Positions 17,591 to 24,817 of a stretch of DNA of 64,000 nt are shown here, piece by piece. The DNA is from Firmicutes bacterium HGW-Firmicutes-16 (GTDB taxonomy: Bacteria; Bacillota; Clostridia; Oscillospirales; Oscillospiraceae). The DNA lies in assembly GCA_002841545.1 (NCBI GenBank), contig PGZZ01000006.1, positions 62,001-126,000 on the forward strand. The letters run 5' to 3'. Each line of letters begins with the position of its first letter. The first letter of the stretch is position 1. The notes beneath the pieces are model-generated. The model ran no database searches and had not been told where the DNA came from. It saw only the letters and a program-made list of their open reading frames with translations. The translations under genes were made by a program, and so were the position numbers.

Positions 17591-19153
17591 ATGGCCTACA
17601 ATCCAGAAACTGGGAAAGGTCTGGGAAACCTCTACAAGGCGGACAGACGTTGCACCACTCACCGTGAGTGGAAGGGCTTTAGGGACACATTTTACGATTA
17701 CTTCCGCTGGCTGAAGATACTGGGTATGTTGGGAGGCACTCTCGCACCGGTTCTTCCGCAGATGATGAAAGGTCTAAGTCGCTATCGTTGGCTTGTTTCC
17801 TACCTTACGACGCCTGCATTCGTTGACCGCCACACCATCGGACTTCGTAGCTACGAGCTTCGTTATGCCCATCTGCAATTCTTTGTCGTTTTGCAGAACT
17901 CCGCAAAAATAGTTCGTGACCTTCTTGAGCGTGATGAAAATCTAAATCCAAAGTCAAAGAAGGCAGCGGCACTTCGCGCAAAGACCGTTATCTTCGACGA
18001 GATGATGCCCATTCAGATAATGAACGGATTTCCGACTCTCAAGGGCATTCTTATACAGATGATTCCGATTTTTGAAGCTGGCGAAATTGATCAGCAGGCA
18101 AATATGTACTACATAGACGCTATTGAACATTACGGACTCGCAGCTGACGTCTGCCCTCTTCCGGCTGCCGATTCGGGTTGCTGCGTGGTGGACGACTATC
18201 CCAAAGTTGGGACCGCATATATCTCCAGCACCATGCCCTGCGACGGTAGCGCCGCGTCTACCATGTTCAGTCACAGATATTTTAAAATGCCCTCTTACCA
18301 AATTACTCCGCCTCAGCGTTTTAACGAGCCGGAGGTTCAGGAATACGCAATTAAGAACCTTTGGGGCAGCGTCGAATTTATAGAAAAGCAGTTTAATGTT
18401 AAATTTGACTGGGACGCATTCTTTGAGGGCGTTAAGCGCTACAACCAGGAATGCAACTACATGATAGACAAATGGGATGTTAACTGCACGCCATATCCTC
18501 AGGTTTGCGGTGCGGCTCTCGCTCTACACAGAGAGTATGAAATGCAGATTGCAAGTTCTCTAGATCCCAAGTTTGTCAAATATGACGCCAAGGTGTCAAA
18601 GCTCATGAAAAAGGGTTATGAGAAGTCCAAGGCAGCCGACGACAAGGCAAAGTACCGCGCGATCGTCTGGTCCTGTCCGGCTCACTATTACTCAAACTTC
18701 ACCTATTGGGCTCAGAACTGCTGGGGCATCAAAACTCTGGTGGATATGGAATGTATGCTCGCATACCATCACTATGATGAACACGATAAGCAAAAGGTTT
18801 TACTTGACATGGCAAGAGGCTACGAGCGAATGACCATGCGTTCCCACTCTAACGGAGGATATGTCAACGCGCTCGACGAATGCTGGAAAATGTGTGAAAA
18901 GTTCAGTGCCAACATCGTTTTCATGTATAACCATGTATCCTGCAAGAATTTTGCGGGTTTGCAGGGACTCTTTGAAGATCAGGCGAGAGAACGCGGGATT
19001 CACCTTATCTGGATCGAGCATGATCTGATGGATCCGCGAACGGTCTCCAGAAAAGCAATGCGTGACCGCGTTAACAGATACATGTCAACGGTATTCAGAG
19101 CGGTACCGCTTGATCCGACGCTTGTGGATTACGACGACGACCTTACATGGTAA
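17591..19153 (+). CDS. 2-hydroxyacyl-CoA dehydratase family large subunit
   Basis: A 520-residue partner subunit. Family-like segments are CPLPAADSGCC and SSTMPCDGSAASTM (about residues 193-225), PSYQITPPQRF, a C-terminal half with IVWSCPAHYY and CWGIKTLVDMECM, and the final VMYNHVSC-like stretch FMYNHVSCKNF. It is longer than typical HgdA/FldB subunits (about 410-480) because of an N-terminal helical extension of roughly 90 residues. It presumably forms the heterodimer with the 402-residue protein encoded 1 bp upstream. Its stop overlaps the region just before the activator gene. Whether it is a dehydratase, a benzoyl-CoA-reductase-like enzyme or a double-cubane reductase cannot be decided here. 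Confidence 0.75.
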   Translation: MAYNPETGKGLGNLYKADRRCTTHREWKGFRDTFYDYFRWLKILGMLGGTLAPVLPQMMKGLSRYRWLVSYLTTPAFVDRHTIGLRSYELRYAHLQFFVVLQNSAKIVRDLLERDENLNPKSKKAAALRAKTVIFDEMMPIQIMNGFPTLKGILIQMIPIFEAGEIDQQANMYYIDAIEHYGLAADVCPLPAADSGCCVVDDYPKVGTAYISSTMPCDGSAASTMFSHRYFKMPSYQITPPQRFNEPEVQEYAIKNLWGSVEFIEKQFNVKFDWDAFFEGVKRYNQECNYMIDKWDVNCTPYPQVCGAALALHREYEMQIASSLDPKFVKYDAKVSKLMKKGYEKSKAADDKAKYRAIVWSCPAHYYSNFTYWAQNCWGIKTLVDMECMLAYHHYDEHDKQKVLLDMARGYERMTMRSHSNGGYVNALDECWKMCEKFSANIVFMYNHVSCKNFAGLQGLFEDQARERGIHLIWIEHDLMDPRTVSRKAMRDRVNRYMSTVFRAVPLDPTLVDYDDDLTW

Positions 19154-19167
19154 AGGAGAATACAAAC

Positions 19168-19965
19168 ATGAAATATTTCGGGGGCTGTGACGTAGGTTCA
19201 ACCTACACCAAATGTGTTATTCTCCGTGAGAATGGAGAGATTGCCAGTGCTGTAACCATCAAAAGCAAAATAAACTCCGAGAAGAGCGCTCAAGCGGCCA
19301 TAGACCAGGCGATTTTAGAAACCGCCGAAATCTCCAAGCCCGCTGACCTCGCCTATCTTATTGGTACCGGCTACGGACGAAATAAGGTTCCCTTTGCCGA
19401 CGAAAACATATCGGAAATCTCCTGCCACGCGATGGGCGTACATATTACAAACCCCAGCGTCAAGGCAATCATAGACATCGGCGGTCAGGACGTTAAGGGC
19501 ATTTCTATCGATACGGACGGAACAGTTTCTACCTTTTCTATGAACGACAAATGCGCCGCGGGAACAGGCCGCTTCTTTGAGGCAATGGCGAACGCCTTTG
19601 AGATGAGCATAGAGGATTTTTCAAACCTTTCGCTCACCGCGAAAAACACGATTCCCATTACCTCGCAGTGCACGGTTTTTGCCGAGAGTGAAGTTATCAC
19701 ACTGGTCGGCGAGGGCAAGCCCCGCGATGAAATTGCCGCCGGAATTGAGCTAGCGGTGGCAAAACGCTGTTTCGTAATGGCGAAGAAGGCAGGGGCCAAA
19801 AACAGCATTACCCTGACCGGAGGCTGTGCGAAAAACGCGGGACTGAAAAAGGCCATCGAGGAGGTTCTGAAAATTAAGGTAGTCGAGCTGAAAACCGACC
19901 CCCAGCTGATGGGTGCGCTCGGTGCAGCGGAATTTGCCCGTCAAAAGGGCATGGATAAGGAGTAA
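19168..19965 (+). CDS. CoA-dehydratase/benzoyl-CoA reductase activator ATPase (HgdC/BadG type)
   Basis: A 265-residue ASKHA-fold ATPase. GGCDVGSTYTKCV begins the phosphate-binding loop, IDIGGQDVK is the second, and LTGGCAKNAG the adenosine motif. The two cysteines that hold the intersubunit 4Fe-4S cluster are present: KCAAGTGRF (Cys129) and SQCTVFAESE (Cys168). Family members couple hydrolysis of ATP to one-electron transfer into the dehydratase at very low potential. The start at 19168 is fixed by AAGGAGAATACAAAC; an upstream in-frame ATG overlapping the previous stop has no ribosome site. A tiny membrane-protein gene follows by 4 bp. Confidence 0.9.
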   Translation: MKYFGGCDVGSTYTKCVILRENGEIASAVTIKSKINSEKSAQAAIDQAILETAEISKPADLAYLIGTGYGRNKVPFADENISEISCHAMGVHITNPSVKAIIDIGGQDVKGISIDTDGTVSTFSMNDKCAAGTGRFFEAMANAFEMSIEDFSNLSLTAKNTIPITSQCTVFAESEVITLVGEGKPRDEIAAGIELAVAKRCFVMAKKAGAKNSITLTGGCAKNAGLKKAIEEVLKIKVVELKTDPQLMGALGAAEFARQKGMDKE

Positions 19966-19969
19966 AAGT

Positions 19970-20125
19970 ATGGCTTGGTACTGGATTATCGCAATCGTTA
20001 TCGGAGCACTTTTTGTCCTGTCATTTATTGTTTACATCACAAATGCCGATATGAAGCTCGTTGAAAAAATCTACAATAAGCTCATAGCGTTTCACGACAG
20101 CAAAAACGTAGACGAAAATCTGTAA
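19970..20125 (+). CDS. 51-residue single-span membrane protein
   Basis: A short gene with its own AAGGAGTAAAAGT ribosome site. The protein has one N-terminal transmembrane helix (residues 3-23) and a short charged cytoplasmic or external tail. It is enclosed within the dehydratase operon, 4 bp after the activator gene, and its stop overlaps the next ATG (TAATG), so it is almost certainly translated. A membrane anchor for an otherwise soluble complex is one possibility; nothing in the sequence gives a specific function. Confidence 0.6.
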   Translation: MAWYWIIAIVIGALFVLSFIVYITNADMKLVEKIYNKLIAFHDSKNVDENL

Positions 20126-20844
20126 TGAAAACATTCGACGAGATTATATGTAAAACAATGGCGCTGCTCGCTTCTTACGAGCCGCGGATATATTTGTACA
20201 ATAAAGAAAAGGTCGCCGCAATTGGCAAGAAGAACGAGCTTATCCTCTCGCGTGAGGCTGCTTTTGAGCTGGGCGAGGGCGCACTTTCCAGTGTGTCCTA
20301 CACCGCGATAACCGATAATGAAGAGCTCGTGTCGGGTGACCGTATTCTTCTGTTTGGCAAGGATTTGCAGGAGCTGACGGAAAACTCCCCCTTTGCGCGG
20401 GTTACGATTTTGCTGACGGACGATATAGAAGAAAACGGCGACGAGGGCGCGTATGCAGTAATCAAAAATATTGAAATTAAGAAATACAATGTTTCTCCGT
20501 CCGGATATATGATGCGCGCTTCTGCTCTATCAAACCGTGAACAGGTACGCGTATCGAAGAGAGCGCTGAAAGCCGGTCTGAATTTTGAGTGTGTCGGTAA
20601 TATGTTTATCAGCGAGTACAAGGAAAATAAGCATGTCAAAGCAGTGACGGTGATTTTTGTCACACTTCCGGATGCTCCTTATGCGGAGCTCGAACGTCTG
20701 GCGGAGGGCAGTGTCGGTTTAACAAGAGCCCTCAACCATATTTTTACGGAAATTAATATGGACTGCCGTGCCTGTGAGTGGAAACCTGTCTGCGACGAGG
20801 TGGAGGGCATGAAGGAGATGCATTCTAATATCGCAAAGCGCTGA
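20125..20844 (+). CDS. Acetyl-CoA synthase (CdhC/AcsB)-domain-like protein
   Basis: A 239-residue protein. Residues about 38-50 (LILSREAAFELG) and especially 139-182 (QVRVSKRALKAGLNF, then KAVTVIFVT) resemble, from memory, the conserved segment of the CdhC/AcsB beta subunit that reads RVSKKA...KGL...VTFIT. The A-cluster-bearing catalytic domain is absent. A C-terminal motif C-x2-C-x5-C (Cys214, 217, 223) could bind a metal or Fe-S centre. It is translated with the 51-residue membrane protein (TAATG). Together with the CooC-like ATPase this gives two CODH/ACS-type accessory proteins in a dehydratase operon. Homology is moderately confident; the role is unknown. Confidence 0.5.
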   Translation: MKTFDEIICKTMALLASYEPRIYLYNKEKVAAIGKKNELILSREAAFELGEGALSSVSYTAITDNEELVSGDRILLFGKDLQELTENSPFARVTILLTDDIEENGDEGAYAVIKNIEIKKYNVSPSGYMMRASALSNREQVRVSKRALKAGLNFECVGNMFISEYKENKHVKAVTVIFVTLPDAPYAELERLAEGSVGLTRALNHIFTEINMDCRACEWKPVCDEVEGMKEMHSNIAKR

Positions 20845-20919
20845 GATTAAAGTGAAAATTCATTATATTACAAGTGCAATAAAGACTTTAAGATTAATAT
20901 TTTAGAATGGAGAATTGTT

Positions 20920-22257
20920 ATGGCGGACTGGAAAGAACACTATAAGGCGCATCTGACAACAAATGAAGAAGCCGCAAAAGCTATTAAGTCGGGCGACATC
21001 GTATGGATGGGACAGGGCCCTGAAATTCCGTTTACGATGCTAGATGAGATCCATGCACACATGGAAGACTATCACGATATTATTTTTCTGTACAATGTTG
21101 CGACCTCGCCTTTTAATATGCTCTTTGACCACGATAGCAAGAAGCATTTTCGCCTGATAAGCTTCTTTAACCTTCCCCTTGAGCGTATTTCAGGTGGAAT
21201 GGGCATACAAGAGTGGCATAGCTGCGGATATGATCATCTTGACGATGGCATTTTTGCGTACAACTGCAACACTGTTGCCATCCACGTTTGTCCTCCCGAC
21301 GAAAATGGCTGGTGCAATGTAGGTCACTACGGCGTTTCCACGACCTCCTTGGTGGTAAATGACCCACGCATAACTAAAAAAATTGCCTATATTGATGCTA
21401 CTGGGCAATACCCCATTCCCGGTGAATACAAGGATGTAGCTGTTCATGTTACTGACCTTGACTACATAGTGGAATACAACACAGAACCTATTGAAATTCC
21501 TCCATCGCCTCCCACACAGGTTGATAAGGACATTGCAGCACAGCTTATTCCTCTCATCAGAAAAGGCGACAAACTCCAGGTCGGTTACGGTGGTCTTGGT
21601 GACGAAATTCTTACACACCTACACGGCGTAGGACCGCTTGAGGTTTATACCGAAGTTTGCTGCGATGCTATGGTCGATTTAATTGAGGAAGGCACTCTTA
21701 CAAAGGTTCTGGCATGCAGTCCGGCTTGCTGTAGCGAGCGTTTCTTCAAGTTCCTTTCAACCGATCCGAGAATTAGGCTACTTCCTAGAAACAGAATGAT
21801 TGAGCTTTTCGAAGTTGCAAAGCAGGAAAACATTTTTGCCATTAACTGCACACTCATGATTGACCTTCTGGGTCAGGCGTGCTCCGAGGCTCAGGGTCTG
21901 ACTCCATACAGCGGTGCCGGTGGTTCGGTTGCGTACATCTATGGCGCAATGCGCTCTAAGGGCGGTCGCAGCTTCCTGTGCCTGCGCTCTACATACAAAG
22001 ACGAGGAACGCGTCCGCCGTTCCAGTATTGTTCCATGGCTGCCGGAAGGCTCCATAGTAACTACACCAAAAAACTTCCAGATGTTTATAGTAACCGAGTA
22101 CGGTGTGGCCGATGTTTACCTCAAGACCATGAAGGACCGTATCAGGGCAATTATAAAAATCGCGCATCCTGATTACCGTCTTGAACTGAAAGAGCAGATT
22201 TGCACCACACCCATTATGTTCGAGGATGATTTTGACGGATATGATCCGTTTTCGTAA
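20920..22257 (+). CDS. Acetyl-CoA hydrolase/CoA-transferase family protein
   Basis: A 445-residue member of the 4-hydroxybutyrate/butyryl-CoA:acetate CoA-transferase family. Visible are YGGLGDEILTHL (about 223), TPYSGAGGSVAYIYGAMRS (about 328) with SKGGRSFLCL following, and the C-terminal TEYGVADVYLKTMKDR. These enzymes form a glutamyl-CoA intermediate and swap CoA between acetate and another acyl group. The gene is 75 bp after the acetyl-CoA-synthase-like gene with GGAGAATTGTT upstream, and a strong terminator follows, so it closes the operon. It probably activates the substrate acid or releases the product acid of this pathway. Confidence 0.85.
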   Translation: MADWKEHYKAHLTTNEEAAKAIKSGDIVWMGQGPEIPFTMLDEIHAHMEDYHDIIFLYNVATSPFNMLFDHDSKKHFRLISFFNLPLERISGGMGIQEWHSCGYDHLDDGIFAYNCNTVAIHVCPPDENGWCNVGHYGVSTTSLVVNDPRITKKIAYIDATGQYPIPGEYKDVAVHVTDLDYIVEYNTEPIEIPPSPPTQVDKDIAAQLIPLIRKGDKLQVGYGGLGDEILTHLHGVGPLEVYTEVCCDAMVDLIEEGTLTKVLACSPACCSERFFKFLSTDPRIRLLPRNRMIELFEVAKQENIFAINCTLMIDLLGQACSEAQGLTPYSGAGGSVAYIYGAMRSKGGRSFLCLRSTYKDEERVRRSSIVPWLPEGSIVTTPKNFQMFIVTEYGVADVYLKTMKDRIRAIIKIAHPDYRLELKEQICTTPIMFEDDFDGYDPFS

Positions 22258-22300
22258 GCCATAGCTCCAAACTGTTAAAAACTATATAATAAAAACAAAG

Positions 22301-22335
22301 AAGTCCTGTAATCGCTATGATTACAGGACTTTTTA
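22301..22335. terminator. Intrinsic terminator, one of two near-identical copies
   Basis: A 13-bp perfect stem (AAGTCCTGTAATC / GATTACAGGACTT), 5-nt loop, then T run. It ends the CoA-transferase transcript and can also serve the minus-strand gene at 22380. A nearly identical hairpin is at 62228-62263. Confidence 0.9.
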
Positions 22336-22379
22336 TTGTCTGATTGATAAGCACCTTACCCGACACGTCATTGATAGAC

Positions 22380-22679
22380 CTAAACTTGTTTTTTGCTGTT
22401 ACCGGAGCCGGCACCAAATAGATACGGCTCAAGTAATACAAAAGCTTCGGTCAGTTCCCCTAAATTAAACATGTTGCCATCGAGCATAGTTCTGATACAG
22501 GCCTTTGCGGTTGCGCCCATTATTCGCTGACATTCAATTAAAAGATCATATTTGCTGTATTCCTCTGGACTTATTGAGGTCTTTCGCATTAGTTCATCAA
22601 CATAGTACCGCTGAACATTTACGGAGTTTACGTATTCAACCGCCCAGCCAATTAGGGAATTTCCTTCATATACCGCCAA
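22380..22679 (-). CDS. Hypothetical protein, 99 residues
   Basis: A small helical soluble protein starting with TTG after AAGGAG (11-nt spacing, so the start is not secure). It has no signal peptide or recognised motif; the tail is basic and Gly/Ser-rich. It stands alone between the CoA-transferase terminator and the TspO gene. I do not recognise the family. Confidence 0.5.
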   Translation of the reverse strand: MAVYEGNSLIGWAVEYVNSVNVQRYYVDELMRKTSISPEEYSKYDLLIECQRIMGATAKACIRTMLDGNMFNLGELTEAFVLLEPYLFGAGSGNSKKQV

Positions 22680-22769
22680 ATCTAATTAGACTCCTTCCAT
22701 ATAACATTTCGTTTTCAGTCTAAATAAAATTATTAACCGCAATTAGCTTTTATAACCAATCAGTTGTCA

Positions 22770-23240
22770 TCATCGGTTTAACTGCCAAATCATGAAGTTC
22801 AGATAACCGGCAAAGGTTACCCAGAGCAAATATGGAATTTGCAGAAGTCCTGCTATTGGCCTTATCCTGTAAAAAGAGATTATCATCATTATAATCAATA
22901 ACCAGAGCAAAATAAGCCAAATGAACGAGAGCAGATACGCCTCAAAACCAAAAAACAATACACTCCATATGGCGTTGAACACCAGTTGGAAGGCGTAAAT
23001 GGAAAGTGCGGTGCCGCACTTCTTGTCAGTCGATTCCCATATTATCGCCGCGCCGATTCCCATCAGAATATACAGAATAGGCCATACAATCGGAAACACG
23101 GCGGACGGCGGGGTAAGCGGAGGCTTAATCAATCGCTCGTAAATAGGCATACCGCTGTTGGTAGCGATTCCGGACAGCACTCCGACAGCGAGTGCGATGA
23201 GGATAGAAATAATGTAGGGTCGCAATTTCTTAAATATCAT
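22770..23240 (-). CDS. tspO: TspO/MBR-family tryptophan-rich membrane protein
   Basis: 156 residues, five transmembrane helices. Conserved TspO features are the KPPLTPP loop after helix 1 (about residue 39), VFPIVWPILYILMGIGAA in helix 2, NAIWSVLFFG in helix 3, and the carboxy-terminal LLWVTFAGYLNFMIWQLN. TspO proteins bind porphyrins and other planar ligands in the membrane. The window also carries a tetrapyrrole operon, but it is 4 kb away and no direct link is seen. Monocistronic. Confidence 0.9.
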   Translation of the reverse strand: MIFKKLRPYIISILIALAVGVLSGIATNSGMPIYERLIKPPLTPPSAVFPIVWPILYILMGIGAAIIWESTDKKCGTALSIYAFQLVFNAIWSVLFFGFEAYLLSFIWLILLWLLIIMMIISFYRIRPIAGLLQIPYLLWVTFAGYLNFMIWQLNR

Positions 23241-23321
23241 AATACATCACCGTAAAATAGTATGTCGGATGATACCTCAATCATTCCGATACATATACAA
23301 AAGTAGGAAAATTCTTCCGCA

Positions 23322-23822
23322 TTAAGACCGCAGTCTGCTCATGCGAATTATTCGCCCGCACGCAATTTTCTTGCCGGAGTTTCCGGCAGGCTGAGTCGAG
23401 AAATCATCCAGAGAGGCATGTATCACGACCGTGCGGTTAATGACCTCGTCAACGGAAAAACGATTTGTGAATACCGCCATAAAGGCATAACCCTGATTAC
23501 CGAAGAGCGGCGGCAGGTCCCCCGAGTGTGCCGGGTGGGGACACTTATTGGGATTATAGTGTCCTCCGGTGTTCGCAAACGGGTCTTCTGCGTTTCCGGA
23601 ACACTCGGAGCCTTCATGAATATGAAAGCCGAAAACGGAAGACTCACAGGGTTTTTTGCTGTTTGGAAGACCTTCGACTTCCGCAGCAAGCAAGACGCCG
23701 TCATTAAACTGATAAAAGCCCACTATCCCAGATATATTTGGGTAGGAGCTGCTTCCGGAAATATTCGCATAAGCAGACGGCTGTTGTTTCAAAAAGTCAG
23801 ATAGCTGATAGGCTGAAAACAA
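23322..23822 (-). CDS. Cu/Zn superoxide dismutase family protein
   Basis: About 166 residues. I prefer the TTG at 23822, which lies 8 nt after AGGAGG; an overlapping GTG at 23831 is in frame. Numbering from that GTG, all metal ligands are present: GFHIHEG (His70, His72), GGHYNP (His91), PHPAHSGDLP (His99, His102, Asp105) and VVIHASLDDF (His138). The guiding arginine of the active-site channel, normally in the G-x-R-x-ACG segment, is a lysine here (GKKIACG). No export signal is apparent, which is odd for this mostly periplasmic or surface family. It may be a slower dismutase or a metal-binding protein. Confidence 0.8.
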   Translation of the reverse strand: MFSAYQLSDFLKQQPSAYANISGSSSYPNISGIVGFYQFNDGVLLAAEVEGLPNSKKPCESSVFGFHIHEGSECSGNAEDPFANTGGHYNPNKCPHPAHSGDLPPLFGNQGYAFMAVFTNRFSVDEVINRTVVIHASLDDFSTQPAGNSGKKIACGRIIRMSRLRS

Positions 23823-23990
23823 ATAAATCACCTCCTGCCATCACTGTATGCGAAGAGGTGACAAAATGAAAAAAGGGAATACATGAATATTTATTTGACG
23901 ATTTATTCCTATTTATGACAGCAAAATAACGACTGAATTACACATCGTGAACATGGGCAAGCCATGGCTGCATATAATGTTAGAACGATG

Positions 23991-24030
23991 AGAAATTTTG
24001 GTGTCGAATGCACGCAAAGCCAAAATTTCT
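23991..24030 (+). repeat. Hairpin upstream of the SleB-like gene
   Basis: An 11-bp perfect stem (AGAAATTTTGG / CCAAAATTTCT) with an 18-nt loop lies just before the GAGGAGGTAATTCA ribosome site. It could be a leader structure affecting translation. The rest of the 23832-24059 gap shows nothing I can assign. Confidence 0.45.
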
Positions 24031-24059
24031 AAACTGGCAGCTTAAGAGGAGGTAATTCA

Positions 24060-24695
24060 ATGAGCGATATTCGGAAAGCTCGAAAATCTTTGTTCGTGCT
24101 TATAAGCCCCGCCCTTGTAGTGATACTTCTATCAACAACAGCCAGCGCATTAAGCGGATGGACAGCGCGGCAGAATACCGCGCATGAAATAGCGCAGCTT
24201 GCAAGGTCGCTTGACCTGCCCGAGGATAATCCGATTATAGTCGAAGCCAGACGATTATGGTACGAGGATTATATGATAGACTCTGATAATGAGCCGCATG
24301 AGCCTATTTATACCGACGAGGATGCGGTGATATTAGCAAAGATAATGTACAGCGAATGCGGAGGAATACCGAGCGACACGGAAAAAGCCTGCATTGCGTG
24401 GGTAGTGCTCAATCGAGTCGATGCCGGTTACGCCGACACAATCGCGGTCGTCGCTACGGCACCGTCACAATTCGGATACAGGGCTAATACGCCTGTAAGA
24501 GATGACCTTTTGGAATTGAGTTATGACGTGCTTGAAAGATGGTCAAAAGAGAAGAGCGGAGAAACGGAGGTCGGCAGGGTGCTGCCGAAGGACTATTTGT
24601 GGTATAACGGTGACGGAGTACATAACTATTTCAGAAATGCATACAATGGTGGCGCGCAATGGGATTATAGCTTGCCCAGCCCCTATGAGAGCTAA
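24060..24695 (+). CDS. Cell-wall hydrolase, SleB/CwlJ-like, secreted
   Basis: A 211-residue protein with a signal-peptide-like N-terminus (basic start, hydrophobic core LFVLISPALVVILLSTTASA). The hydrolase_2 domain begins near residue 95: EDAVILAKIMYSECGG carries the catalytic-type glutamate, followed by KACIAWVVLNRVDAGY and a truncated loop ending in QFGYR. SleB/CwlJ enzymes are lytic transglycosylases of the spore cortex or of vegetative peptidoglycan. No peptidoglycan-binding repeat is present, unlike SleB proper. A stem-rich terminator follows. Confidence 0.8.
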   Translation: MSDIRKARKSLFVLISPALVVILLSTTASALSGWTARQNTAHEIAQLARSLDLPEDNPIIVEARRLWYEDYMIDSDNEPHEPIYTDEDAVILAKIMYSECGGIPSDTEKACIAWVVLNRVDAGYADTIAVVATAPSQFGYRANTPVRDDLLELSYDVLERWSKEKSGETEVGRVLPKDYLWYNGDGVHNYFRNAYNGGAQWDYSLPSPYES

Positions 24696-24712
24696 CGGTA
24701 TCTTGCAAGAAA

Positions 24713-24742
24713 AACGCCCCAAGGCATAAGCCTTGGGGCGTT
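24713..24742. terminator. Hairpin terminator after the SleB-like gene
   Basis: A 12-bp perfect GC-rich stem (AACGCCCCAAGG / CCTTGGGGCGTT) with a 6-nt loop. Flanking A and T residues are short, so it is a moderate terminator serving two convergent genes. Confidence 0.7.
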
Positions 24743-24817
24743 CCGCTATTTCAGAAGCGGTTGCAGTTACGGTTAAAACTACCACGTCCAATTTTACACA
24801 ATCGTAACAATAGAAAA

